From positions 62,001-126,000 of the forward strand of contig CAMLGZ010000002.1 in the NCBI GenBank assembly GCA_946479745.1: a stretch of 64,000 bases of DNA. Reading direction: 5' to 3'. A model generated the notes under the pieces. It worked only from the letters and a program-made list of their open reading frames with translations. It searched no databases and was not told where the DNA came from. The translations under genes and the position numbers were made by a program. The DNA is from an uncultured Pseudoxanthomonas sp. (lineage in GTDB: Bacteria > Pseudomonadota > Gammaproteobacteria > Xanthomonadales > Xanthomonadaceae). Of the stretch, positions 24,270 through 33,092 are shown piece after piece. Numbering within the stretch: the stretch's first letter is position 1; each line of letters starts with the position of its first letter.

Positions 24270-25649
24270 ATGTCCCGCCGCTTCCGTTCCCCGATCCGCC
24301 GATTGGCCGCGCTCGGTCTTTCACTCCTGGCTCTGCCGCTAGCCGCGCAGAACTTCTCCGAGGTGCGGCCGTCGCCACAACAAGTGGCGTGGCAGGATTT
24401 GGAGTTCGGGGTGATCGTCCACTTCAATCCCAACACCTGGCTGGACCAGGAATGGGGCGACGGTACCGCCAGTCCATCGGTGTTCAATCCCGATCAGGTC
24501 GATCCTGGACAATGGGCAAGGGCCGCTAAAGCGGCCGGTGCGAAATACCTGATTCTGGTCGCCAAGCACCATGACGGCTTCGCCTTATGGCCGACCGGAC
24601 AAAGCAGATACTCGGTCAAGAACAGTCCGTGGCTGGAAGGCAAGGGCGACCTGGTCAGAATGACCAGCGAGGCGGTCCGCAAGGAAGATATGGGCTTCGG
24701 CATCTACCTGTCGCCCTGGGACCGGCACGAACCCAAATACGCAGATCCCAAGGCCTACGACAAGTTCTACGCCGCGCAACTGGTAGAACTGGCACTTCAT
24801 TACGGACCGATCACCGAATGGTGGCTGGACGGCGCCGGTAGTGCCGGCCACGTCTACGACTTCGACAAATACATCGAGGAACTGCGCACCTACCAACCGA
24901 ACGCGATGGTGTTCGCCGACACCGCTCTGTTCGAGTACGGCGACATTCGCTGGGTCGGCAACGAAGACGGCTTCATCGTGGGCGAGAACTGGAATGTGAT
25001 CGACCGTCATGGCTTTCTGCGCTGGCGGCCGGTGGAGGTGGATACGCCGCTGCATCGCTTTCAATGGTTCTGGCACCCCAACAGCGATCAGACCCTCAAA
25101 AGCCTGGATGAGCTGATGGAGATCTGGGAGAAGAGCGTGGGCCTGGGCGGACAACTGGTGCTGGGCATCGCGCCGGATAAGCGCGGTCTGCTGCCGGAAG
25201 CCGATGTGCAGCGGCTGCGCGAGTTGGGCGAAGCGATCCAGACGCGATACGGGCCAGCCAGCAACCTGGTGCCGCGCAACCTGAAAAATGCGGGTACCGA
25301 TATCGCGGCGGCGGCCGATGGCGACCGCGATACCTTCTGGAGCGCACCGGACGGCTCGCACCATGCGACCCTGGAACTGAACTTCAAGCAGCCGGTGACC
25401 TTCGACAGCGCCTTGAGCATGGAATGGATCAACGCCGGCCAGCGTGTGCAGAAGTACGCGGTGGAGGCGTGGCAGGACGGCCGATGGGTGCGGCTGGCGC
25501 AAGCGCAGGCGATCGGAAGAATGAAGATAGATCATTTCGCTGCCGTCACTACCTCGCGCGTGCGTCTGAACATCCTGTCCAGTTACGATCCGGTGCACAT
25601 CCGCGAGTTCCAACTGTTCAACACCGGCAAGGGCGCCGCCACACGGTGA
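24270..25649 (+). CDS. GH29 alpha-L-fucosidase with C-terminal F5/8-type domain
   Basis: A 459-residue exported fucosidase. The signal MSRRFRSPIRRLAALGLSLL has cleavage near LAAQ. The GH29 barrel shows VKHHDGF-type KHHDGFALWPT and the nucleophile D187 in EWWLDGAGS. Residues about 330-455 form a discoidin-like carbohydrate-binding module (TFWSAPDGSHHATLELNF). GH29 enzymes with this layout often cut alpha-1,3/1,4 fucose. The start follows GAGG by 9 bases; an upstream ATG at 24147 would add 41 residues ahead of the signal and is less likely. Its stop TGA lies inside a possible GTG start of the next gene (GTGA). Released fucose would be used by the pathway at 1-3001. Confidence 0.9.
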   Translation: MSRRFRSPIRRLAALGLSLLALPLAAQNFSEVRPSPQQVAWQDLEFGVIVHFNPNTWLDQEWGDGTASPSVFNPDQVDPGQWARAAKAAGAKYLILVAKHHDGFALWPTGQSRYSVKNSPWLEGKGDLVRMTSEAVRKEDMGFGIYLSPWDRHEPKYADPKAYDKFYAAQLVELALHYGPITEWWLDGAGSAGHVYDFDKYIEELRTYQPNAMVFADTALFEYGDIRWVGNEDGFIVGENWNVIDRHGFLRWRPVEVDTPLHRFQWFWHPNSDQTLKSLDELMEIWEKSVGLGGQLVLGIAPDKRGLLPEADVQRLRELGEAIQTRYGPASNLVPRNLKNAGTDIAAAADGDRDTFWSAPDGSHHATLELNFKQPVTFDSALSMEWINAGQRVQKYAVEAWQDGRWVRLAQAQAIGRMKIDHFAAVTTSRVRLNILSSYDPVHIREFQLFNTGKGAATR

Positions 25650-25666
25650 CGGCATCCGGCAGCCTC

Positions 25667-26776
25667 ATGCATTCTCCACGAACCCGTGCCCTGCCCGCTT
25701 TTCCGTTGCTTGCCGTCATGGTCATCGCATCGTGCGGCACTCTGCCCTCACCTTCGCCAATCGTGTTGCAGGAATTCATCGCCACGCGGCCGCCTACGCC
25801 GCAAAGCCACGCCTCCACTCTGGTCGAAACCCGCGATGGCACCCTGCTCGCCGCCTGGTTTGGCGGCAAGCACGAAGGTGCGGCAGATGTGGGTATCTGG
25901 TTGGCCCGCAGAGGCGGCGAAGGCTGGCTGCCACCGCGGCGTGTGGCCGGCGGAGCGCAGGACGACGGCATCCAGAACGCAGGCATGCAGGGCAACGCCA
26001 GGCCGCAGCCGGCGTGGAATCCGGTGTTGTTCCAGTCCGCGCAAGGCCCACTGCAGCTGTACTACAAGGCTGGTCCAAACCCACGGCAATGGTGGGGAAT
26101 GCTCACCGTTTCCTCCGACGATGGCGCGCGCTGGTCGGTGCCCAGACGGCTGCCCGATGGCATCCTGGGGCCTATAAAGAACAAGTCGCTGCAATTGCCC
26201 AACGGCCGCATCCTTGCCCCGAGCAGCAGCGAGGACCAGGCCGACGGCTGGCGCGCGCACATCGAATACACCGACGATAACGGACAGCACTGGCGGCGTG
26301 GCGGAGCGCTCAACGATCCGGCGCATATCGGCGCCATCCAGCCCAGCTTGCTGCGCCATCGCAACGGCCGCCTGCAGGCGCTCGGGCGCAGCAAACAGAA
26401 CCGGGTGTTCAGTGTCTTCTCCAACGACAACGGCGACACCTGGGAGCCGATGACCTTGCTGGACGTCGAAAACCCGAATTCCGGCACCGATGCGGTGATG
26501 CTGCGCGACGGCCGCGCGTTGCTGGTCTACAACCCGACCCCGGCCGGCAAGGACTGGTGGGATGGCCGCGGCGTGCTGGCGGTGGCGCTGTCGGATGACG
26601 GCGTGCGCTGGCGGCGTGTGTTGACGCTGGAGGACAGTCCCAAGAACGAATTCTCCTATCCGGCGGTCATCCAGACCGGCGACGGACGGATACACGTCAG
26701 CTATACCTGGAAACGCCAGCGCATCAAACACGTGGTGCTGGATCCGCAGCTGCTTGCCGATGGCGTAGACGGATGA
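25667..26776 (+). CDS. Sialidase-like BNR-repeat lipoprotein of unknown specificity
   Basis: A 369-residue protein of the predicted-neuraminidase group (six-bladed propeller, COG4692-like). A lipoprotein signal ends VMVIASC. The N-terminal blade has STLVETRDGTLLAAWFGGKH, and four Asp-box-like turns are visible (SSDDGARWS, TDDNGQHW, SNDNGDTW, SDDGVRW). True sialidases need an Arg triad and a Tyr/Glu pair, and these cannot be confirmed here. Proteins of this group often lie in polysaccharide loci with no sialic acid link, so the substrate is open. A GTG at 25646 overlapping the fucosidase stop could be the start, adding 7 residues. It is the last gene of the plus-strand glycosidase array. Confidence 0.78.
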   Translation: MHSPRTRALPAFPLLAVMVIASCGTLPSPSPIVLQEFIATRPPTPQSHASTLVETRDGTLLAAWFGGKHEGAADVGIWLARRGGEGWLPPRRVAGGAQDDGIQNAGMQGNARPQPAWNPVLFQSAQGPLQLYYKAGPNPRQWWGMLTVSSDDGARWSVPRRLPDGILGPIKNKSLQLPNGRILAPSSSEDQADGWRAHIEYTDDNGQHWRRGGALNDPAHIGAIQPSLLRHRNGRLQALGRSKQNRVFSVFSNDNGDTWEPMTLLDVENPNSGTDAVMLRDGRALLVYNPTPAGKDWWDGRGVLAVALSDDGVRWRRVLTLEDSPKNEFSYPAVIQTGDGRIHVSYTWKRQRIKHVVLDPQLLADGVDG

Positions 26777-27135
26777 TCATCCCTAATGGCCCACGCGGTA
26801 TGCATGCGGGCGGCCGCATAAAAAGAGCTGGCGCGAATGGCTAACGGTCGCGCAATACCGGCCCTGGCGAATCCCAGGCGATCTGCGGAAATTGCGGCGT
26901 GCCTTGTTGGGCGATCTGTGACGAACGCCCACAAAACTCCATTGGCGTACTCGCACCGATCCAGGAACCGCGCCTATGCTTTGACGGTCCGGACACAGCA
27001 TCGCCCGGTCGATTTTTGGCCCCTGGCACACGCCATACGGGCACCCAACGCACAAGTGCGGCGAACCGGACGGTACGACTTGCAGGCATGCCCGGTTTGC
27101 CGCAGGATACGACGATTGGATCGATCTAAATCCGG
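26777..27135. other. Upstream region of the second LacI regulator
   Basis: No gene is supported. The only recognisable element is the LacI-type palindrome at 27115-27130, placed directly before the regulator start. Confidence 0.5.
27115..27130. promoter_or_regulatory. LacI-type operator immediately upstream of the second LacI gene
   Basis: ATTGGATCGATCTAAA ends 5 bases before the start codon. Its reverse complement matches the glk site at 6099-6114 at 15 of 16 positions. Binding here would block transcription of the regulator-fructokinase unit, so self-repression is predicted. Confidence 0.72.
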
Positions 27136-28188
27136 ATGGGTGACGTCTTGGAAAAACCGCGCAGGATCACCTTGAACGACATCGCACGCGCCTGCGGGGT
27201 TTCGCGCGCAACGGTGTCGTTGGTGCTGCGTCGCAGTCCGCTGGTGCATGCCAACATGCGTCAGCGGGTCGAAGCGGAAATGCAGCGTCAGGGCTACGTC
27301 TACAACCGTGCCGCCGCCAACCTGCGCCAGCGCGTATCCACAACGGTGGCGCTGGTCATCAACGATCTGTCGAATCCCTTCTTCGCCGAGTTCGCTACCG
27401 GCGTCGACGAGGCGCTTGGCGCCAAGGGATACGTCACCCTGCTCGGCAGCAGCAACGAGTCGCCCGCGCGGCAACGCCAGCTGCTGGGTTCGCTGATAGA
27501 GCACCATCCGGCCGGAATCATCCTGTCGCCGGCCGAGAACAGCGATGTCGCCGATGTGGAACTGGCGATCGGCCGGCATGCGCCGCTGCTGGTCTTCAAC
27601 CGTGAGCTCACCGGCACGCCGGAGCCTGGTTTCGAATACGACTTCCTTGGCCTGGACAATCGTGCCGGCACGCGTGCGGCGACTGCGCGGCTGTTGGAGT
27701 TGGGCCACCAGCGTATCGCCTTCTATGGAGGTCACGCCGATTCAAGCTCCTGCCGCGAACGCCGCCTGGGTTATCAGGACGCGTTGCGCGCGGCCGGGGT
27801 CCCGGTCGATCCGCGCCTGATGATCGAAACCGCGCCAACCCGTCTTGAAGCCAATGTGCACGCCGATGCCTTGTTCGCGCTCGACCCGGCACCGACCGCA
27901 GCGGTCTGCTACAACGACGCCGTGGCGCTGGGCCTGATGCTTGGGCTGGCCCGCGTGGGCCGCCATCCGGGCGTCGACTTCGCCGTCACCGGTTTCGACA
28001 ACATCCCCGAAGCCGCGGTTGGCGTCCCGCCGCTGACCACGTTGAACGCCGACCCACGCGCACGCGGGCGCCAGGCCGCCGAACTTCTTTTGCAACGCGC
28101 CGCTGCGCCGTCGTTGTTACGGCGGTCGGCGATCGCGCCCGCGCTGCTGACCGAACGAGAGAGCACCCCTTATGCGCTCAACGCCTGA
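27136..28188 (+). CDS. LacI-family transcriptional regulator (second)
   Basis: A 350-residue repressor with an N-terminal helix-turn-helix (ITLNDIARACGVSRATVSLV, residues 11-30), hinge, and effector-binding domain (VALVINDLSNPFFAEFA, LLELGHQRIAFYGG, VTGFDNIPEAAVGVPPLTT). The first ATG is used; a TTG four codons on (LEKPRRITL) is an alternative. It is followed after 33 bases by the fructokinase gene, and the two are probably one transcript. A predicted operator lies directly upstream, and the same site occurs before glk, so this protein is the best candidate regulator for that site. The inducer is unknown; mannose or fructose would fit the neighbouring kinase. Confidence 0.9.
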   Translation: MGDVLEKPRRITLNDIARACGVSRATVSLVLRRSPLVHANMRQRVEAEMQRQGYVYNRAAANLRQRVSTTVALVINDLSNPFFAEFATGVDEALGAKGYVTLLGSSNESPARQRQLLGSLIEHHPAGIILSPAENSDVADVELAIGRHAPLLVFNRELTGTPEPGFEYDFLGLDNRAGTRAATARLLELGHQRIAFYGGHADSSSCRERRLGYQDALRAAGVPVDPRLMIETAPTRLEANVHADALFALDPAPTAAVCYNDAVALGLMLGLARVGRHPGVDFAVTGFDNIPEAAVGVPPLTTLNADPRARGRQAAELLLQRAAAPSLLRRSAIAPALLTERESTPYALNA

Positions 28189-28221
28189 GCTCCGCCAATC
28201 ACGACAAACGGCGGCCGACCG

Positions 28222-29220
28222 ATGAGCGTCGCCAACAACGTCATACTCTGCTTCGGCGAAGCGCTGATCGACTTCCTTGCCGGCGAGCCCGCAGAGGGAC
28301 AGGCCCGCACCTTCCGCCAGTTCGCCGGCGGCGCTCCGGCCAACGCCGCGGTCGCGGTAGCGAAACTCGGCGGCCGGTGCGAATTCGTCGGCATGCTCGG
28401 CGAGGACATGTTCGGCGACTTCCTGCTGCATAGCCTGCATGAAGCCGGCGCCGGCGTACGCTATGTGCGCCGTACCGCAGCTGCGAATACCGCACTGGCT
28501 TTCGTCTCGCTGGACGCGCATGGCGAACGCAGCTTCAGCTTTTATCGACCGCCCGCCGCCGACCTGCTGTTCCGCGATGCGGATTTCGACGCCGACTGCT
28601 TCGCCGCCGCCAGCATCTTCCATGCCTGCAGCAACAGTCTGACCGATGCAGACATCGCGGCAGCGACGTTGTCGGGCATGGCCCGCGCGCGCGCCGCCGG
28701 CGCACTGGTCAGCTTCGACCTCAACCTGCGTCCCGCACTGTGGCCGGACGCGGCGCCAACGCTATCGGTGTTGTGGCGCGCGCTCGAAGCCGCCGACCTG
28801 ATCAAGCTGGCACGCGAGGAGCTCGAATACCTGAAGGAAGGCCGCTTCGGCGACGGCGACGTCATTGCCGGTCTGCTGCGAACCGCACGTCTGGTGCTGG
28901 TCACCGACGGCGCCGCGCCGATGCGCTGGTTCTCGCGCGGACGCAGCGGCGAACTGCCGACGATCCAGGTCAAGACGGTCGACACCACTGCCGCCGGCGA
29001 CGCCTTCATCGGCGGTCTGCTGTCGCAACTTCAACGCGAAGGCGTAGATGCGCGCAGCTTCGATGCCTTCCTCACCCGGTCTGCGGAACTCGAACGCTGC
29101 CTGCGCTACGCATCGGCCTGCGGCGCGCTGGCAGTAACCCGGCATGGCGCGTTTGCCGCGCTGCCGACGCACGCCGAAGCAGTCGCGCTGCTGGGTTCCC
29201 CCACTGCGGTGGAAGCCTAG
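28222..29220 (+). CDS. PfkB-family fructokinase
   Basis: A 332-residue ribokinase-fold kinase. The N-terminal sugar-binding signature (CFGEALIDFL, QFAGGAPANAAVAVAKLGG) and the C-terminal signature VDTTAAGDAFIGGLL, with the catalytic Asp at D260, are intact. The family resemblance is to bacterial fructokinases (fructose to fructose 6-phosphate). Together with the mannose isomerase at 3.5 kb it would bring N-glycan mannose into glycolysis without mannokinase or mannose-6-phosphate isomerase. It shares a transcript with the second LacI regulator and faces cutC tail to tail across 117 bases in which no terminator is evident. 2-keto-3-deoxygluconate kinase is a less likely alternative. Confidence 0.87.
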   Translation: MSVANNVILCFGEALIDFLAGEPAEGQARTFRQFAGGAPANAAVAVAKLGGRCEFVGMLGEDMFGDFLLHSLHEAGAGVRYVRRTAAANTALAFVSLDAHGERSFSFYRPPAADLLFRDADFDADCFAAASIFHACSNSLTDADIAAATLSGMARARAAGALVSFDLNLRPALWPDAAPTLSVLWRALEAADLIKLAREELEYLKEGRFGDGDVIAGLLRTARLVLVTDGAAPMRWFSRGRSGELPTIQVKTVDTTAAGDAFIGGLLSQLQREGVDARSFDAFLTRSAELERCLRYASACGALAVTRHGAFAALPTHAEAVALLGSPTAVEA

Positions 29221-29337
29221 GATGGCACCGGCCCCGCCACTGCCTGCGTCCGACGACGCACCAGTGCGGCAGTCTGCATTCGTTGTGCCCGCTCAGCGGC
29301 GCCTGCCCGCCGGCACCGTTGGCGATAAGGAAATCGC

Positions 29338-30105
29338 TTACGCCTCCGCTGCGGCAGCGTGCAACGCTTCGGCAAGGCGACGCACCTCGGCGACATCGCT
29401 GCGGGTTTCGCCGCCTCCCATGTCCAATGCGTCCGGCGGTGCGAATCGCATCCGCGAAGGCAACGCACGCTTGGCCGAAGCATGGAATTCGCGCGCGCCG
29501 GTCGCAGCCATGAGCGCGGCGATATTGCCGGCGTCGATGCCCGCGCCCGGCATGATCTCGATGCGGCCGGCGGCCTGCTCGATCAGTCGCCGCAGACCGG
29601 CGCTGCCCTTCATGGCGCTGGCCGCGCCGCCGGAACTGAGCACACGCGTGAAACCCAGGCCGATGACCGCCTCAAGCGCCGCTGCCGGGTCGCGACAGAC
29701 ATCGATGGCGCGATGGAAAGTCAGATCCAGCCGGCCGGCGGCGCCGACCAGTTCCCGGCAACGCGCCAGATCGACGTCGCCCTCGGCGGTCAGCGCGCCG
29801 ATTACCACGCCGTCGCAACCGGCGGCGGCGCAGTGCTCGATATCGGCGAGCATGATGGCGTGCTCCCCGTTTTCATATGCGAAATCGCCAGCGCGGGGAC
29901 GCACCAGTACATGCACGGGAATAGACAGGCTTTCGCGCACCAGTGCGATCTGCGCTTGCGACGGGGTAAGGCCACCCAGCTCCAATGCCGTACATAGTTC
30001 GATGCGCGAAGCGCCCCCTTCCTGCGCGGCCAGCGCAGAGGCGAGCGAGTTGGCTGCGATTTCCAGGGCGTACGTCGCACCCGCTTTTACGCTTTCCCGC
30101 TCCAT
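29338..30105 (-). CDS. cutC: CutC-family protein
   Basis: A 255-residue TIM-barrel protein of the CutC family. Signature stretches are LEIAANSLASALAAQEGGA, RIELCTALELGGLTPS, VHVLVRPRAGDFAYENGE, FHRAIDVC and RVLSSGGAASA. The family was named for copper tolerance, but no enzymatic reaction is firmly established. The ATG at 30105 was preferred because AAAGGA lies 6 bases upstream; another ATG two codons earlier touches that site. It diverges from the second fucosidase gene across 159 bases. Its position in a glycan-degradation island suggests a sugar- or glycopeptide-related role rather than copper handling, which is inference only. Confidence 0.88.
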   Translation of the reverse strand: MERESVKAGATYALEIAANSLASALAAQEGGASRIELCTALELGGLTPSQAQIALVRESLSIPVHVLVRPRAGDFAYENGEHAIMLADIEHCAAAGCDGVVIGALTAEGDVDLARCRELVGAAGRLDLTFHRAIDVCRDPAAALEAVIGLGFTRVLSSGGAASAMKGSAGLRRLIEQAAGRIEIMPGAGIDAGNIAALMAATGAREFHASAKRALPSRMRFAPPDALDMGGGETRSDVAEVRRLAEALHAAAAEA

Positions 30106-30264
30106 TGACATTCCTTTCACCCGTTGGCCCCTTGTGCTGGTTCGTACCGCAATGACGCCATCGCCAACGGCATTCGCTCGCGAAGATACGCACGTTAGCA
30201 CTGCCTCTCCTGCCGGGCCAATAGAGCCCAGCAGCGAAAACAATCCACCAATCGGGAACAACGA

Positions 30265-31704
30265 ATGAAACCGCTACGATTCGTATTGGCCGCGTTGCTG
30301 TGCGCAGCGCCACTGTCCGCCGTGCACGCCGAAAGCAACGGCGACTACGTGCCGGAAACCGACCCGTTGGTAGTGCGAAAACTGGAGCAATGGCAGGACT
30401 GGAAGTTCGGCTTCATGATGCACTGGGGTCCGTACAGCCAGTGGGGTGTGGTTGAATCGTGGTCGATCTGCTCGGAGGACGTGGACTGGTGCAAGCGTCC
30501 GGAGGGCGAGGCCTATGTCGACTACGTCAAGCGCTACGAGCAATTGCCGACCACATTCAATCCGGTCAAGTTCGATCCTGAGCAGTGGGCGGGCATTGCG
30601 AAGGATGCCGGCACGAAGTATGTGGTGTTCACCACCAAGCACCACGACGGCTTCAACATGTTCGACACGCGGCAGAGCGATTACCGCATCACCGCGCCAA
30701 ACGTACCCTTCCACACCAATCCGCGCGCCGACGTCACCAGGGAAGTGTTCAACGCGTTCCGCGCACAAGGCTTCGGCATCGGCGCCTACTTCTCCAAGCC
30801 CGACTGGCACAACGACAACTACTGGTCGCCGCAGTGGGCCACGCCAAACCGCCACAACAACTACGATACGCGCAAGCATCCGGATATCTGGAAACGCTTC
30901 GTCGACTTCACCCACGCGCAGGTCGGCGAACTGACGTCGCAATACGGGCCCGTCGATATCCTGTGGCTTGACGGCGGCTGGGTGCGCCCGACCAGGAATG
31001 AAGAATCGAAAGATGCCGCTGGCGTGCCGTGGCCGCAAGACGTGGATATGCCGGGACTCGCCGCGCTCGCTCGCAAGAACCAGCCCGGCCTGATCGTCGT
31101 CGATCGCGCGGTAGGCGGACGCTACGAGAACTACCGCACGCCAGAGCAGAAAATCCCCGACGAACCGCTGCCGTACCCGTGGGAAACCTGCATGACCCTG
31201 GGCGATTCCTGGTCCTACACGCCTAACGACAACTACAAGTCCGCCCGCAGCGTGGTGCAGATGCTGGTCGACGTGGTCGCGAAAGGCGGCAACTACCTGC
31301 TCAACGTCGGTCCCGACGCCAACGGCGAACTTCCTCCGGTCGCTGTACAGCGCTTGCACGAAATAGGCGCATGGATGAAGGTCAACGGCGAGGCGATCTA
31401 CGCCAGCCGTTCCGTCGCGCCTTACCGCGATGGCAAGTTCCGCTATACGCGGCTGAAAGACGGTACCGTTTACGCGCTCTACCTTCCCGACAAGAATGAA
31501 AAGGAACTGCCGAAGACGCTGCGCATTCCCGGTCCCGCACCTGCCAGCGGCGCGGAAATGAAACTGCTCGGCAACGATGCGCGGCTGGAATGGAGTCGCG
31601 ATGGCAACGTTACAGTGGTCCAGATCCCGGCATCGTTGCGCAAACAAACAGCCAATGCTTATGCCTGGGCTTTCCGTCTGCCTGGCGCGACGCCTTCCCA
31701 CTGA
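30265..31704 (+). CDS. GH29 alpha-L-fucosidase (second)
   Basis: A 479-residue fucosidase with a Sec signal (MKPLRFVLAALLCAAPLSAV, cut near VHA). It has the GH29 core FGFMMHWGPYSQWGVVESWS, FTTKHHDGFNMFDT, and the nucleophile D236 in DILWLDGGW, and ends with a short beta domain. It lacks the F5/8 module of the first fucosidase and its core sequence is clearly different, so the two probably cut different linkages (for instance core alpha-1,3 or 1,6 versus antenna fucose). It is transcribed divergently from cutC. It is the right-hand end of the glycan island. Confidence 0.92.
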   Translation: MKPLRFVLAALLCAAPLSAVHAESNGDYVPETDPLVVRKLEQWQDWKFGFMMHWGPYSQWGVVESWSICSEDVDWCKRPEGEAYVDYVKRYEQLPTTFNPVKFDPEQWAGIAKDAGTKYVVFTTKHHDGFNMFDTRQSDYRITAPNVPFHTNPRADVTREVFNAFRAQGFGIGAYFSKPDWHNDNYWSPQWATPNRHNNYDTRKHPDIWKRFVDFTHAQVGELTSQYGPVDILWLDGGWVRPTRNEESKDAAGVPWPQDVDMPGLAALARKNQPGLIVVDRAVGGRYENYRTPEQKIPDEPLPYPWETCMTLGDSWSYTPNDNYKSARSVVQMLVDVVAKGGNYLLNVGPDANGELPPVAVQRLHEIGAWMKVNGEAIYASRSVAPYRDGKFRYTRLKDGTVYALYLPDKNEKELPKTLRIPGPAPASGAEMKLLGNDARLEWSRDGNVTVVQIPASLRKQTANAYAWAFRLPGATPSH

Positions 31705-31985
31705 AACGGCAATGAGGACTGCACCGAACTCGACGCCATTTCGCTGGGTTGGGAAAGGCATGCTCAGATCCCGGGCAAGTCGATCGTCTCCCGATAGACG
31801 GCATCCGACTGGCCGAAGCCGCCTGGGTACCGATGTGTGCACTCTGGCGCATTCTATTTAGCTTCTATTTAGGCGCCTACGAATTTGCGACAGGCCTTTA
31901 ACGCACGGAGGGAAAGAATCACCGCTCCGGAAGGTTTCCAGCCTGCCGGATAGAGATTGGCGTCCAGCCCAATCAGGAGAATCCG

Positions 31986-32315
31986 ATGAGCGTGAATATG
32001 AAAAACATTCTGCCTCTCGCGATTGCGGCATGCTTTGCCGTGTCCGCACCCGTGATGGCGACCGTGCCCGACAACGGTCCTGCAGCCGAATCCGAAAAGC
32101 CTGTCACCGATACCTGGATCACCACCAAGGTAAAGGCCGACTTGCTTGCAACCAAGGATGTGTCCGGAACGGAAATCAAGGTGGAAACCGTGAACGGGAC
32201 CGTGAAGCTATCGGGGCGTGTGCCCAGCCAGGCCCAGAAAGAAAAGGCAGTTGAAGTGACCACAAAAATAAAGGGAGTGGTTTCCGTCGATGCCAGCGGG
32301 CTGACTGTCGGCTAA
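31986..32315 (+). CDS. BON-domain periplasmic protein
   Basis: A 109-residue exported protein. The signal peptide (NILPLAIAACFAVSAPVMA) is followed by one BON domain at about 40-108 (VTDTWITTKVKADLLATKDV, VNGTVKLSGRVPSQAQKEKA, VVSVDASGLTV). BON domains occur in OsmY-like and other envelope proteins and are thought to bind membranes or polymers; many are stress-induced. The start has AGGAGA 5 bases upstream, and a second ATG four codons in is also possible. It stands alone, with 281 bases upstream and a long non-coding stretch downstream. It has no evident link to the glycan island. Confidence 0.87.
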   Translation: MSVNMKNILPLAIAACFAVSAPVMATVPDNGPAAESEKPVTDTWITTKVKADLLATKDVSGTEIKVETVNGTVKLSGRVPSQAQKEKAVEVTTKIKGVVSVDASGLTVG

Positions 32316-32478
32316 AAAATCCTGCGTTGAACTTGCCGCTGCGGGGCTTCAAACAAGAGGCCTCGCAGCATCTGGCCGGAAACTCCCCTGCCCTGCTCCC
32401 GCCCCTACCTGCATGCCTCATGGACGGCATCGTCGAGTTTACGAAGCAGACCGAACGTCCGCTTCAATCCCATCGAGA

Positions 32479-32721
32479 TCAACTTGGCCTCGCGGCGTGC
32501 TTTGGCGGCTTTGCAACGATTGCCGGCCGCAACGATTGAGGAAACCGGCCCGGCGCGGCTTCCGGGCCGTGTCCGATTTTGCGGCTTGGAATCCGTCTCA
32601 TGCCGTCTCGGTTTGGCCTGATGAGGGCGAAGTTCGACCGCGGGCGGCTCAGGCTCCGGTGCTGCGCCTTTCCCGACGGGGCGATGAAAAGAATCGAAAA
32701 CAGAAGAATCGCGGTGCGCAT
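32479..32721 (-). CDS. Possible small secreted protein, unknown
   Basis: An 80-residue frame beginning MRTAILLFSILFIAPSGKAQ, which looks like a signal peptide with a cleavage site after GKA or AQ. The remainder is Arg/Pro-rich and low in recognisable structure, with no known domain. A purine-rich GGAGCAGGA precedes the ATG. Such basic, Pro-rich frames can arise by chance in GC-rich DNA, so the signal-like start is the main support. It is isolated in a poorly coding stretch. Confidence 0.3.
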   Translation of the reverse strand: MRTAILLFSILFIAPSGKAQHRSLSRPRSNFALIRPNRDGMRRIPSRKIGHGPEAAPGRFPQSLRPAIVAKPPKHAARPS

Positions 32722-33092
32722 GTCCTGCTCCATTGGCCCATATCGCCTTTCCTTGGGCGCTTCCTGAATATTAAGAAGAATCGGACCGACTCAAATACGG
32801 CTTCCCGGCCGGTCTCCATGGGCGGCTCACCCGCCTGCAGGTAGGTGAACTCCTAAAGGATTCCGGCCGTCGTGTCGCCCTGCCACAGGTAAGGGCCGCT
32901 CCAGCTGATCGCGCCCGGGAATGTGGGATGAGGTTGTCCCCATACCCTGGGGTGCGGCCCAAATCACAGATTCACCACCAGCGGTACTGTTACCTTTGGG
33001 ATCGCTTTGGGGAGCGGCCATGGGGCTATTCAGCTACAGCACACTGCGCCTTGCAAAACACCCGTCTGCCGTCCGGCGGAGCTACCGCATGA

